A stretch of 47,961 nt of DNA from Dyadobacter sp. LHD-138 (GCF_030929615.1 NZ_JAVFVU010000050.1:1-47961), one strand, 5' to 3'. Shown: positions 17,757-27,150, counted from the first letter of the stretch. The notes: generated by a model not told the origin, from the letters alone. Numbers and translations: made by a program.

Positions 17757-19163
17757 TCAAGGCGTTAAAGCAATTCCTGGCAAAACAGGCGGGTTCACAA
17801 TACTTACCTCCACCTTTTTCCTGCCGGATGGCGTGACGCATCCTGATTTCTGAATATCTACATAATAGTTTTTTACCTGACTAGGTGTTGTCAAACCGCT
17901 TAGCGAATAGGTTTTACCGGTATTCAGCAGAGACCCGTCCCGAAGGGCATCGTACCATTTATAAACAAATGTTCCTATCCCACTCAGGCTTTCCTGAACG
18001 GTAAGTGCCGACAAAGCCGCAGTACCGATATTGGAGCAAACAGTCAGATTCGGTGAAGCGGGCGCATCAGGAACTCTTCGTACATCAAAGATACTGAGCC
18101 CATTACTCCCCAACGCCACACCCAGCAAGCCCAGGTCAAGGTCCACAGTAACTCTGTCAAAAACAACCGAATTATTTGACGCATCTTTGGGTGCAAAATA
18201 GGCTGTCACTTTGTTATTATCCGTACTTAAAAGGTTCAGCAAATCGACATCCAGCAATGCGCTGAACAGCTGGGAGGTACCCACGGCGGTCGTACCGTTA
18301 TAACCCTGAACCTTAATGCTTCCCGCCAGTGAAACCGCCGTAAATGCACCATTTTTTGCCAGAACAATCCTTACTGCGTCAGCGGAATTTGAGGTTCCGT
18401 TAAAAAAGAAAGTCTGAACAATGTGCCCTGACAACAGCGAGAGGCCGGTGGCGTAAAATGAAGAGGCTGTTGTTCCGGCATCACCATCAATGGCATTTCC
18501 CGGACTACTGACCCCATACGATCCTACCGTTATACCCGAACTTCCAAAGGTACTGACATTGGGCAAACCGCAATCCGCTACATTGAACGGAAATGGGTTG
18601 GAATCATTACCTGCCGTTGGGCCATAAAAGGCATAAAAAACATCGAAAGTATTGGTTCCCAGTGCCACTGGCGATGATAATGTAATACGGATCGATTGAA
18701 AACTTCCCGTCGGCGTAACAGCCATATACACATTCCCATCGCCTGTATAATAGGTTTTAGGCGCTGTATAAGCCTGCGTCACGGAGGTACCCGTACCCGT
18801 TGCCGTAGTGTAGGCTATTATTGTAACGCCTCCCCCCAGCAATGCTGTCGCAGTAGCCGTGGTTTTGATATATACCGTTGAATTGGCCGGTACAGATGCC
18901 GGAAACGCCAGCTGCTGCCAGACAGAAGTCACCCCAAGGGTACTTAAAGCCTTCAAGTGTGTAAAGTTACCATTCGGCTTCACATTGGTAGCCGAATTGA
19001 TTGCATTCAAAGGATTATTCACATCAAAATCGCCAAGTCCTCCAACCGAACCACCACTAGTTTGTGAATTTGCATAGACAGCATTCGCAGGCTGACATAT
19101 CGCAACCTCCTTTAAACCAAGTATTAGACTAATAAAAAAAATCAGGTAAACCGCTCTTTTCAT
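17757..19163 (-). CDS. Exported Ig-like domain-containing hypothetical surface protein
   Basis: This 468-residue protein has a signal peptide (hydrophobic 6-20, cleavage near AICQ). Two similar low-complexity beta-rich halves follow, rich in Thr, Ser, Gly and Ala: about 30-190, and about 195-355, the latter with repeated LLGVALGSNGLSIFDVRRV-type segments. An Ig-like module near the end contains SGIGTFVYKWYDA and GCVTPSGRKKVEVSI. There is no recognisable T9SS domain. The chain ends PPVLPGIALTP, like the end of the protein encoded at 16423-17124. It is likely a cell-surface protein related to large Bacteroidota adhesins, but much shorter. No enzymatic motif is visible. Confidence 0.7.
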   Translation of the reverse strand: MKRAVYLIFFISLILGLKEVAICQPANAVYANSQTSGGSVGGLGDFDVNNPLNAINSATNVKPNGNFTHLKALSTLGVTSVWQQLAFPASVPANSTVYIKTTATATALLGGGVTIIAYTTATGTGTSVTQAYTAPKTYYTGDGNVYMAVTPTGSFQSIRITLSSPVALGTNTFDVFYAFYGPTAGNDSNPFPFNVADCGLPNVSTFGSSGITVGSYGVSSPGNAIDGDAGTTASSFYATGLSLLSGHIVQTFFFNGTSNSADAVRIVLAKNGAFTAVSLAGSIKVQGYNGTTAVGTSQLFSALLDVDLLNLLSTDNNKVTAYFAPKDASNNSVVFDRVTVDLDLGLLGVALGSNGLSIFDVRRVPDAPASPNLTVCSNIGTAALSALTVQESLSGIGTFVYKWYDALRDGSLLNTGKTYSLSGLTTPSQVKNYYVDIQKSGCVTPSGRKKVEVSIVNPPVLPGIALTP

Positions 19164-19342
19164 AGGCAGAATCTACTATGCGTAGAATTATTACTAACAC
19201 AGTACAATATCATAGAATCTTTTCTACATAGCAAATTATTTTACAATAATTATAAAAAATATTTTCAATCCAGGATATTTTGTCTTCAAACCTTGTGATC
19301 TGACTAAAAAAAGCGTTAAAAATCTGAACCTATAATTTGTAA

Positions 19343-20887
19343 TTACCGGCTTCCACCCTGTTCTTTAATCTTCGCTAATTCTTCTGCCATCTGTTTAACC
19401 TTATTCGGATTCTGATCGGCCAGGTTATTTTTTTCTCCGATGTCTTTACTTAAATCATACAGCTGATGCTTCGGATCGTTACCAAGCTCGGTTCCGGTGA
19501 GTTTGTTGTATGCCTGATTCGTATTGGGCTCAATGTATTTCCAATTTCCCTTTGTTAAAGACAACGCGCCGCCCTGCTTCACAAGGCTCTCCCGGCCTAT
19601 TTTAGTTTTCCCGATCAGGGCATCCATCATGGCAAAACTATCCGTCGCTTCGGTATCTGCTATCTTTTGCTGAAAAAACTGGGCAAAGGAAGACAACAAA
19701 TCAACCTGACATATCAATGCATTGGAAACCGTACCCGGTTTGATAGAACCCGTCCAGCGAACCAGCCAGGGCACACGGCTACCACCTTCAAAAGCACTGT
19801 ATTTTCCACCCCTTAGTGCGCCCGCAGGTTTATGTCCTGCTGCCATTTCCACGGCTTTGTCCGCATAACCGTCGTCCAGAACCGGACCGTTATCACTGGA
19901 AAAAATGACGATTGTATTTTCGTCCAAATGTAAAGCTTCCAGTTTTTTTAGGATTTCGCCGACAGTCCAGTCCATTTGCAAAATCACATCACCGCGAAGT
20001 CCCATTTTACTCTTTCCTTTGAACTCCGTACTCGGCATGCGCGGCACGTGGATATCATTCAAAGAAAAATAAAGGAAAAACGGATTTTTCTGGTTGTTTT
20101 CGATAAACTGTTCTGCCTTACTTAAAAAGACATGCGCAATTTCTTCGTCCGTCCAGCGGGCCTGCTTTCCACCACTCATATAACCAATCCGGCCGATACC
20201 ATTCACGATGGTATTGTTATGCCCATGGTCCGGCGAAGCCTGTAATTTCAATAACTCCGGGTTATCTTTTCCCGTAGGCTCTTTCCCTACCTTTTCCACG
20301 TAGTTCACTTCAATCGGATCTTCCTTTTCATATCCGACGATGTCATGGTTTTCAATAAAAACAGTCGGTACGCGGTCGGAGGTAGCCGGAAAGAAATAGG
20401 CATAATCAAATCCGACCTCGTTTGGCCCCACCTTGATCGGCTTATTCCAGTTGATATCCTTCCCCGGCGTGCCCAGCCCCAAATGCCATTTTCCAACCGC
20501 TCCCGTTTTATAACCGGCATTTTGAAAAACAAGCGGCAAAGTAATCTTGTCCGTCGGAATAATTAACGAAGCATTTCCCGGCAAAACACCGGTACCTTTT
20601 TTCCGCCAGGGATAATTACCGGTCATTAGAGCATATCTGGAAGGCGTACAAGTTCCCGAAGTCGTGTGTGCATTGGTCAACTTCAAACCTTCATTGGCCA
20701 GCCTGTCAATGTTTGGCGTACTTATTTTAGTAGCACCGTAAGCGCTCAAATCTCCGTAACCAAGATCATCCGCATAGATAAAAATGACGTTTGGCTTTTG
20801 GGGTTTTCTTTGAGCGATACTTTCCGAAATGGATAAAAATGATGTTAGAACCATAAGAAAATAGGCTCCAAAATTGTGAATTTTCAT
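19343..20887 (-). CDS. Type I sulfatase (arylsulfatase family S1), periplasmic
   Basis: This 514-residue protein hydrolyses sulfate esters, probably on a glycan. It has a signal peptide (cleavage near SIAQ) and metal ligands in YADDLGYGD (D40, D41). The formylglycine signature C-T-P-S-R is at 80-84, so C80 is the residue to be oxidised, followed by ALMTGNYPWR. The second metal site is SSDNGP (around 330). Activation needs a formylglycine-generating enzyme or anSME; none is encoded in this window. The length is normal for the family. It is alone on its strand segment, with 180 and 275 bp of non-coding DNA on either side, so it is probably a single-gene unit rather than part of the operons next to it. 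Confidence 0.93.
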   Translation of the reverse strand: MKIHNFGAYFLMVLTSFLSISESIAQRKPQKPNVIFIYADDLGYGDLSAYGATKISTPNIDRLANEGLKLTNAHTTSGTCTPSRYALMTGNYPWRKKGTGVLPGNASLIIPTDKITLPLVFQNAGYKTGAVGKWHLGLGTPGKDINWNKPIKVGPNEVGFDYAYFFPATSDRVPTVFIENHDIVGYEKEDPIEVNYVEKVGKEPTGKDNPELLKLQASPDHGHNNTIVNGIGRIGYMSGGKQARWTDEEIAHVFLSKAEQFIENNQKNPFFLYFSLNDIHVPRMPSTEFKGKSKMGLRGDVILQMDWTVGEILKKLEALHLDENTIVIFSSDNGPVLDDGYADKAVEMAAGHKPAGALRGGKYSAFEGGSRVPWLVRWTGSIKPGTVSNALICQVDLLSSFAQFFQQKIADTEATDSFAMMDALIGKTKIGRESLVKQGGALSLTKGNWKYIEPNTNQAYNKLTGTELGNDPKHQLYDLSKDIGEKNNLADQNPNKVKQMAEELAKIKEQGGSR

Positions 20888-21119
20888 AAAATATTAAATC
20901 TGAAAGTGGGTTAGGGATTTTCCAGTTATATAATTCAAAGTTCAGCACCCGGATAAATTACCTGTTTAATATCGGGCCAAGCTGCAAAAGAACATCTTTC
21001 ATTTTTAATTATAATAAAATAATCATAATTTGTACCAATAGATTTAGACCAAAAATGTTGCCTGCCAATAGGATGGCCTAATTAAAATTGATATTATACA
21101 ACAAGCAAAACCAATCCAG

Positions 21120-21149
21120 ATTCTGGTAAACCGGTTTTGTTTAAATTTG
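21120..21149 (+). promoter_or_regulatory. Probable Bacteroidota promoter for the toxin-antitoxin pair
   Basis: A TAAATTTG box (21142-21149) matches the -7 consensus TAnnTTTG. The position 19 bases upstream reads ATT/TTC, only a partial match to TTG. The box is 13 bases before the antitoxin start, so the mRNA leader would be very short. Confidence 0.45.
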
Positions 21150-21162
21150 AGAAAAAGAAAGT

Positions 21163-21384
21163 ATGCAAGTTCTTGTGAACATTCCTGATAACGATATTTC
21201 ATTTTTCAGGGAACTTCTAAAAAAATTCAAGTACCAGGAAATTGAATCTGGTCACAAGCTTACTTTAAGCCCGGAGCAAGACGAATTTGTTCAGGATTTG
21301 AAAGGTGGCATGACCGAGATTGCATTACATCAATCCGGAAAAAAGAAGTTAAAAACGGCAAAAGAACTCTGGAATGAGTTATGA
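21163..21384 (+). CDS. Antitoxin of a RelE/HigB-like toxin-antitoxin pair
   Basis: This 73-residue protein (MQVLVNIPDNDISFFRELL... ending AKELWNEL) has the size and layout of a small antitoxin: an N-terminal beta strand and helix, then a lysine-rich helix. Its stop overlaps the start of the downstream toxin frame by 11 bases (21374-21384), typical translational coupling for antitoxin-first pairs. It would bind and neutralise the toxin and repress the promoter in front of it. No exact antitoxin family can be named. It is one of very few plus-strand genes here. Confidence 0.7.
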   Translation: MQVLVNIPDNDISFFRELLKKFKYQEIESGHKLTLSPEQDEFVQDLKGGMTEIALHQSGKKKLKTAKELWNEL

Positions 21385-21705
21385 AGTTGTCGTTGTTGAA
21401 TCTTTCGAGAAACAAATAAAAAGGCTCGCTAAAAAATATAAATCCCTAAAAAAAGATACTAAGCCACTCATAGAATCGCTGGAAACCGATCCGTCGCAGG
21501 GAGATTATTTGGAAATGATTGTTACAAAATTCGACTGGGTATTTCTTCGAAGGGGAAAGGAAAGAGAGGCGGAGCCCGAATAATCACCTGTGTTAAAGTT
21601 GTAAACAAAAGTGTTTATTTGCTTTCCATCTATGATAAATCTGAAAGAGAGAATCTTGATGACCTGGAACTATATCGGCTATTAAAGCTTGCCGAGATTA
21701 TATAA
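21374..21705 (+). pseudogene. RelE/HigB-like toxin, split by a one-base frameshift
   Basis: The frame opens with MSYEVVVVESFEKQIKRLAKK and reads normally to about codon 46 (SQGDYL), then ends early as a 69-codon product with an atypical tail. In the +2 frame the expected toxin sequence resumes immediately: GNDCYKIRLGISSKGKGK, RGGARIITCVKVV, then VYLLSIYDKSERENL and DLELYRLLKLAEII with a stop at 21703-21705. The intact protein would have about 110 residues, normal for RelE-like mRNA interferases, with the basic KGKGK/GGAR region and the YDK tail segment. The break is in the T run at 21507-21510. One missing T (homopolymer) explains it. It may be real inactivation or a sequencing error. Confidence 0.75.
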
Positions 21706-21715
21706 TTTAAATTTA

Positions 21716-21751
21716 GAAAAGTCCATTTGAATGATCTCAAATGGACTTTTC
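21716..21751. terminator. Bidirectional intrinsic terminator
   Basis: A perfect 15-bp stem (GAAAAGTCCATTTGA and its complement) encloses a 6-base loop (ATGATC). Each arm ends in an A/T run, so the hairpin works in both directions. It lies between the convergent toxin (+, ends 21705) and GH5-like (-, ends 21763) genes. Confidence 0.85.
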
Positions 21752-21762
21752 AGGTTATCAGC

Positions 21763-22926
21763 TTAGCGTGACGCCGTCAGTTTCTTAATTAAATCAACCT
21801 CAGCCTGTTTGTACGGTGTTCCGTCCTTTCTGAAAATATCGTGAAACCAAAGCGGAGGTTCGCTGGTGTACGTTTTTTTCCAGCTGTCCCAGGGATAAAT
21901 GGTTTGGGATTTTCCGTCAACCAATCCCCAGTTAATCGCGCCGACGTTGTATTTTTTCGCAATCGGGAGAGAACCTTCGAAGAAACTGCCATTGCCGCGC
22001 GACATGTATTCCGTACAGATCATCGGGCGGTCATACTGCTGCAATTGCTTGATGCGTTTTTCAAATTCCTGCGCGCTGTCGTAGTTATGGAAAGTGATCA
22101 CATCGGACTCGTCGATACTCGCTTTCTCAATCGGCTTCAAGGTTTCATATGAAGTCCAGTCTCCGGCCCAGACACCGGCCGTTAATGGCTGTACCGGATT
22201 CACAGATCTCGCCCAGGCAAAAGATTTTGTCATCAATGGCAATACATAATCCACTTTGTTAGGAAGCTCAATTTTGCCATAAGAACTGTTGTTGGTGTTA
22301 TCCGGCTCGTTCCAGATATCCCAGGCCAGTACGCGTTCGTCGTCAGCAAATTTGCCTACCACACCTTTTACATACTGCTCCAAACGTGGATATTGCGTAC
22401 TGTCTTTCAACGCATTGAACCCCGGACTTTGTACCCAGCCAGAATTGTGTACACCCGGTTTAGGCGCGCGCTGCGCTCCCAACGCCGGAAAAGGATCCCA
22501 GCAGGAATCGAAAAGAACCAAAACAGGCTTGATCTTATGTTTCGCTGCAATGTTCAAAAATACATCCAGTCGCTTTAAAAAACCCGTTGAATCCTGCTGA
22601 TAAAGCAAATCATGGAGATATACCCGCATCGTATTCATACCAATTCCCTGCGCCCAGCCTAGTTCTTTGTCGATGGTAGCCGTATCAAAAGATGCTTCCT
22701 GGAACATTTCAAGCTGGTTGATAGCCGTACTCGGTAAAAAGTCTGCACCAACAATCCATTCCTGCTTGGCATACCAGTCTTTTGCCTGCTCTTTCGTCCA
22801 GATTTCCCGGCCGGATGTTTTTGTTTCAGCTATATTTTCTTCCTTTTTCTCTTCTGCTTTTTTTGCGCAGTTTTGGAAAGAAAGGCAAACCAGTAATGCC
22901 CAGACTGTCGTTTTTAAAAATTTCAT
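21763..22926 (-). CDS. GH5-like (clan GH-A) glycoside hydrolase, lipoprotein
   Basis: This 387-residue protein has a signal peptide with a probable acylated Cys at C20 (CLSFQNC) and a charged, lysine- and glutamate-rich linker. A TIM barrel follows. The clan GH-A acid/base is E207 in WNEP (205-208) and the nucleophile is E306 in ICTEYMSR. Conserved GMNTMRVYLHD (about 96-106) and FHNYD (279-283) fit a cellulase/mannanase-type (GH5-like) fold. It would cleave a beta-glycan at the periplasm or outer membrane. The substrate cannot be told; it is often annotated as 1,4-beta-xylanase or cellulase. It is the last gene of the operon that begins near 32731. Confidence 0.85.
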   Translation of the reverse strand: MKFLKTTVWALLVCLSFQNCAKKAEEKKEENIAETKTSGREIWTKEQAKDWYAKQEWIVGADFLPSTAINQLEMFQEASFDTATIDKELGWAQGIGMNTMRVYLHDLLYQQDSTGFLKRLDVFLNIAAKHKIKPVLVLFDSCWDPFPALGAQRAPKPGVHNSGWVQSPGFNALKDSTQYPRLEQYVKGVVGKFADDERVLAWDIWNEPDNTNNSSYGKIELPNKVDYVLPLMTKSFAWARSVNPVQPLTAGVWAGDWTSYETLKPIEKASIDESDVITFHNYDSAQEFEKRIKQLQQYDRPMICTEYMSRGNGSFFEGSLPIAKKYNVGAINWGLVDGKSQTIYPWDSWKKTYTSEPPLWFHDIFRKDGTPYKQAEVDLIKKLTASR

Positions 22927-23014
22927 TTGTAAAGATTTAGAGTTTTAAGTTTTTCACACAAGGCCGGAAAGACAAATGCAACGTGTACTTTAGTCTTCTT
23001 CCGGAAAGCGTACT

Positions 23015-24061
23015 TTATTTAAAAAAAGGCGCGTTTTGTTCATCCATACTTGGTTCAGCATTCAGAATTTCCGGCCAGCCATTTTTCCAGTGCACCGGAT
23101 CAAGCATTAAAAACCTGCGGTTCGCACCAGTCGATACATGCGGATTCTTAACGTCGATGGCATGATACAACATCCAGTCCTGCCCTTTGGAATCGGTTAT
23201 TAAACTGGAATTGTGTCCCGGACCAGCGATGTTTTTCGTGCGTTTAATTAAAACGGTACCGGCGCCTCTTTCCCGCAGATCTTTTCCATCCTGATCAGTA
23301 TAAGGCCCGAACAAGGTTTTAGACCTGCCAACACGCACATGGTATTTGCTTGCCGCACCTTCACAGCAGCTTTCCTTCGAACCGAAAAAGTAGTAATATC
23401 CGCCCCGCTTATGAATCATAATTGCTTCAAAATCCCCGGCAGCTATTTTTATTTTCTTCGTCAGATCCGGAATTGATTTCCCATCGGCGGCCATTTCCAC
23501 GCCATAGGTTCCCTGGGTCGGCGCATCGCTGAAACTTCCCCAGAAAAGATATTTTTTGCCCTTATCCTCCATAAAAAAGGGATCTATGGAATTCGGCACC
23601 TTAACCTCGGCACTCAGCAGCAATTTACCCTGGTCGGTAAAGGGTCCCGCAGGTGCATCGGCAATAGCCAACCCAATACCCGGATTAGGATCTCCCCAGG
23701 TTGAATACGCATAATAAAGGTGATACTTCCCATTTACCTTTGCCACATCGGGTGCCCAAATACCACCCTTTTCTTTCCAGACAGGTTTTGTCAAAAAAGC
23801 ATCCTTGACAAAAGTCCAGTCCTTGAGGTTTTTTGAACGTACAACGGCAACCAGGTGCGCGGGGTTTCCATCGCCCCAGTCATCCTGCGTTCCATAGGCA
23901 TAAAACCATCCGTCATCCGCTTTGATCACCGACGGATCGGCCAGGATCGGTTCAAAAACCGGGTTTTTATATTTGGGAATCGTTGTTTTAACTGCATTCT
24001 GGCCGAAAACACTGCCTGAAAATGCGGTTAGTAAAGACAATACTATCTGTACTTTTTTCAT
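23015..24061 (-). CDS. GH43 family glycoside hydrolase (arabinofuranosidase/xylosidase type)
   Basis: From MKKVQIVLSL (24061) the protein has 348 residues; the frame is open a few codons upstream but without a signal peptide. After cleavage near VFGQ comes the five-bladed propeller of GH43. The general base is D42 (ILADPSVI), the pKa modulator is D160 (NSIDPFF), the general acid is E212 (FEAIMIHKR) and H283 (GPGHNS) is the conserved metal or substrate residue. Motif IWAPDV is at 101-106. It should remove arabinose, xylose or a similar residue from side chains. It is 24 bp after the PHP-type gene and 88 bp before the GH5-like gene, within one operon. Confidence 0.92.
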   Translation of the reverse strand: MKKVQIVLSLLTAFSGSVFGQNAVKTTIPKYKNPVFEPILADPSVIKADDGWFYAYGTQDDWGDGNPAHLVAVVRSKNLKDWTFVKDAFLTKPVWKEKGGIWAPDVAKVNGKYHLYYAYSTWGDPNPGIGLAIADAPAGPFTDQGKLLLSAEVKVPNSIDPFFMEDKGKKYLFWGSFSDAPTQGTYGVEMAADGKSIPDLTKKIKIAAGDFEAIMIHKRGGYYYFFGSKESCCEGAASKYHVRVGRSKTLFGPYTDQDGKDLRERGAGTVLIKRTKNIAGPGHNSSLITDSKGQDWMLYHAIDVKNPHVSTGANRRFLMLDPVHWKNGWPEILNAEPSMDEQNAPFFK

Positions 24062-24085
24062 ATAACGCGTTGTTTGATAAATCAT

Positions 24086-26161
24086 TTATTCCAGCCAGAT
24101 CATCTGTGTAAATCCACCGTTCGCCGCAACATCCCACACTTCAATTCTCACCCATTTTCTGTTTTTAAGGTTGGGAGAAAAATGAAATGTCTTTTTACCA
24201 AAAGCCTGGGTATCATGCAGGTTAATCACCTCGCGATAAATTTCTTTACCATCGCCTGAAATAATTTCAGCTTTGTTCAACGGAAATGTCCAGCTGGTTT
24301 CCAAAACGATATCTGCGGTGCCTTTGGCATCGAGTTTCACCGTTTCCCCGGACTGCTTGTTGTTTACTGTAAAGGTGGGTAATAAAATCTCACCGGTTGT
24401 CGAGAAAAACTCTCCTTTTTCCATCGCGTCCAGAACCGGCTGCCAGCCATCTCTAAATTCAGGCATTTCGTCCAGCTGGAGATAATTCACGTTCAAATGA
24501 CCGTATAGCTCATACTGGGGTTCTATCCTGAACAGATCTGCTTCCGCGATGATGTGTTTTTTCAATCCCCAATTGGCCATATCATCCATCAGGTCCAGCG
24601 CACGTTTTCCTAGCTTATCCTGCGACAAGTCAGCCGGGAGTGCTTTCCAGGCTGCCCCCAGAAAACGGTCGGATTTAAAAAATGCTTCGTCTTTATACTT
24701 ATCGGGAAAACCGGTAGAACCTTTGGTTCTGGCGTGCGCCGTCCAGGCGAGCCCCTTTTCAACTTCCAGCAATTTCAGCATATCTTCCTTGTTGCCGATC
24801 CGGTACAGTTTTCCGTACTCCGGATGATCTTCCACGAACGGCTCGTTTTTATCCCTTGCCATCACCCAATAAACAGGCTTTGGAAAAATATTCATCCAGT
24901 GGCCGCCGAAGAAATTGTTGGGCTCTTCGCCCGGCAGCAGCAGGAAATTCCCGCCGGACAACCGGGTACATTCTTCAAATAGAGTTTTTTGTTCCAGCCA
25001 TCTTTTCACTTCCGGGCCCCGGGGACTTCCCGGGCCGTGAAATTCTCCGAGGTGTACGATGTTGACGCCCGTATTTCTGAAAGCTTTTACAAATCCCGGG
25101 ACTTCGGGAAGCGGTTTATGGGTCAAAACATCATCGACGTGTTCCTGATGAAAATGACTCGCCATCGTGTAATATCCTTCCTGCGGCTGATACGTATCAT
25201 TGTGTGTAAAAGCTTTCACTTTTTCCAAAACTTTGCCATCTTTCTCCGCACTGATCAGACAGAAAAAATTAAGACGCTGCTCCGTTCCCGGAGGCGCATT
25301 GAACCAGGGAACCCAGCGCCGGTCGCCAAGCATATCGTTTCGGATTCCCAATCCAAAACCGGGAATCAGCTTTCTGTAATTATTCCCAAACCAGGTATGG
25401 TTTAAGTTGTAACAGTTGTCCAACGGATAAAAATACTGGTGCGGCGACGGAAAAACCGCCAGACTGCCTTCCTTACTTTGCCCGATGATGGTCCTGTATT
25501 TAACTTCCAACGCTTGGCCGGCTTCCTTTCCATCCAGCTTTTTGTGCTGCACATACTGCTCCGTGTCCGACCAGAATATTTTCTCCCATGGCGAGCGTTG
25601 GCTTACCAGTCCCGCGTCATAAATAATAGCCACAGAATCACGTTGGGTGGTTAATGCAGCAGCAATATTCAACAGTGGAGAGCCATTATACAAAGTAATA
25701 TCGATCGAGCCGGAAAACGGTCCCGCGTTGGCCCCATCTACTTTGATCTGCGTGTGTGATCCTGACGAAATGACTTTAACGCCGGTTTTTGCCAGTTTTA
25801 CCGTATAAGCTTCATAAGGCAGGTAGGCGGTTTTGTCGAAAAAAATATTCCAGCCATTTTGTGATACCAAATCCCTTTTTCCAACATTGATAATAAACGC
25901 CGGGTCCAGATCTCTGGCCACGGTATGCGAACCACTGCTTCCGGCAAGCTGGATGCTACTGACCAATGGCTTTTCAGTGCTCAGGTCAATAGCAAGTTTT
26001 CCAGTCTCCGATTCTCCCGTCGGCCAGCCGATATGCAGGATCGTTCCGCTGACCTCAACCTGGACTTTACTTTTTTTATCAAAACCTTTAAGATCAACCG
26101 GTACCTGAGCCAATGCACCGGTACCGATCGTGAGCAAAAAAAACAGGATCGTATTTTTCAT
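24086..26161 (-). CDS. Exported CehA/McbA-like PHP-domain hydrolase with extra beta-sandwich domains
   Basis: This 691-residue protein has a signal peptide (cleavage near ALAQ). The first 300 residues are beta-rich and look like a sugar- or substrate-binding sandwich. From about 325 on there is a PHP-like metal-binding domain: SHFHQEH (335-341), HLGEFHG (370-376), PGEEPN (410-415), GGHWMN (419-424) and AHART (475-479). These are the histidine/glutamate clusters of CehA/McbA-type metalloesterases. About 600-691 is a closing beta domain. The sequence shows no glycosidase motif. It lies between an epimerase and a GH43 gene, so it likely acts on a decorated sugar (phosphoester or ester), but its reaction is unknown. 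Confidence 0.75.
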   Translation of the reverse strand: MKNTILFFLLTIGTGALAQVPVDLKGFDKKSKVQVEVSGTILHIGWPTGESETGKLAIDLSTEKPLVSSIQLAGSSGSHTVARDLDPAFIINVGKRDLVSQNGWNIFFDKTAYLPYEAYTVKLAKTGVKVISSGSHTQIKVDGANAGPFSGSIDITLYNGSPLLNIAAALTTQRDSVAIIYDAGLVSQRSPWEKIFWSDTEQYVQHKKLDGKEAGQALEVKYRTIIGQSKEGSLAVFPSPHQYFYPLDNCYNLNHTWFGNNYRKLIPGFGLGIRNDMLGDRRWVPWFNAPPGTEQRLNFFCLISAEKDGKVLEKVKAFTHNDTYQPQEGYYTMASHFHQEHVDDVLTHKPLPEVPGFVKAFRNTGVNIVHLGEFHGPGSPRGPEVKRWLEQKTLFEECTRLSGGNFLLLPGEEPNNFFGGHWMNIFPKPVYWVMARDKNEPFVEDHPEYGKLYRIGNKEDMLKLLEVEKGLAWTAHARTKGSTGFPDKYKDEAFFKSDRFLGAAWKALPADLSQDKLGKRALDLMDDMANWGLKKHIIAEADLFRIEPQYELYGHLNVNYLQLDEMPEFRDGWQPVLDAMEKGEFFSTTGEILLPTFTVNNKQSGETVKLDAKGTADIVLETSWTFPLNKAEIISGDGKEIYREVINLHDTQAFGKKTFHFSPNLKNRKWVRIEVWDVAANGGFTQMIWLE

Positions 26162-26221
26162 GGTTATAGATTTTGAAATAACACAGGTAAAACTCTAAGC
26201 CGCTCGACCCAATTCATAAGA

Positions 26222-27076
26222 CTATTTCACGCCAAACATGCGCTTGTAGAAATCCAGTCCTTCCGAAGCCAGCTCGTCGGCACTATTGGCAAGCGGGCGC
26301 CAGATACAGGCTGCTCTTGCCAGTTCCTTGGATGGTTGCCCGAACGTTTCGATTACCACAGCGCCTTCGTAGCCGATTTCAATTAATGCTTCACGAATAC
26401 CCTGCCATTCCAGATGCCCCGTTCCCGGTGTCCCGCGATCACTTTCATTACCCTGAACGTGACATAATAAATCTTTACCAATTTTTCTGATGGACGCCGG
26501 AATATCTTTCTCTTCAATGTTGGAATGAAACGTATCCAGTACGATTTTGAGGTTCGGGCTTGCCACTTCATGTACAATGGATAATGCCTGATCCACGGTG
26601 TTGACCATATCCGTTTCAAAGCGGTTCAAGGGTTCCAGCCCAACGACCACGCCATGGTCGCCGGCGATTTTTCCAATTTCCTGCAATGTTTCCACGCACC
26701 AGGCTCTTTCCTGTTTTTTCTGTTCGTCAGAAACCAAGCGGGTTTTGCCAACCGCCGAATAAACCGGTCCGCCAAAAATCGGACTGCCTATATTTTCCGC
26801 GATTTTGATACAGTCTATAATATATTGTTTCCCCAATTTCCGAAACTCAGGTTCGTTGCTGGAAATATCCCGCTCCATTCCAAATGCTCCGCTGATGGTA
26901 ATTTTTAAATCCAGGTCGCGTGCTATATCCTTGATTAAATTCCAGTCGATAATACTGGTATCTTCTACGGCTATTTCAAGAATATCATAACCCATATTTT
27001 TTACCTTGGTAAGTAAATCGATGTTCTCCGTAGAAAAGGGAGAGACCCAGATAAATGTACTAGCTCCGAATAACAT
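26222..27076 (-). CDS. Sugar phosphate isomerase/epimerase, D-tagatose/D-psicose 3-epimerase-like
   Basis: From MLFGASTFIW (27076) the protein has 284 residues, the usual length for D-tagatose 3-epimerases; the frame extends 29 codons upstream without family similarity. A TIM barrel is expected. The four metal ligands of this family are present: E148 (GLEPLNRF), D181 (LDTFHSN), H206 (LCHVQGN) and E243 (VIETFG), plus R214. Such enzymes epimerise keto-sugars at C3 or act on keto-sugar intermediates made by Gfo/Idh/MocA dehydrogenases. It is cytoplasmic (no signal) and lies between the PHP-type gene and the Gfo/Idh/MocA gene, from which it is separated by a REP-like hairpin pair. Confidence 0.85.
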   Translation of the reverse strand: MLFGASTFIWVSPFSTENIDLLTKVKNMGYDILEIAVEDTSIIDWNLIKDIARDLDLKITISGAFGMERDISSNEPEFRKLGKQYIIDCIKIAENIGSPIFGGPVYSAVGKTRLVSDEQKKQERAWCVETLQEIGKIAGDHGVVVGLEPLNRFETDMVNTVDQALSIVHEVASPNLKIVLDTFHSNIEEKDIPASIRKIGKDLLCHVQGNESDRGTPGTGHLEWQGIREALIEIGYEGAVVIETFGQPSKELARAACIWRPLANSADELASEGLDFYKRMFGVK

Positions 27077-27150
27077 GGTTTTGGTTTTAGGGGTGAAAAG
27101 GACGACAGCTACGTTCAGAAGGTTTTCGCAAGCACATCTGAATACGCGAA

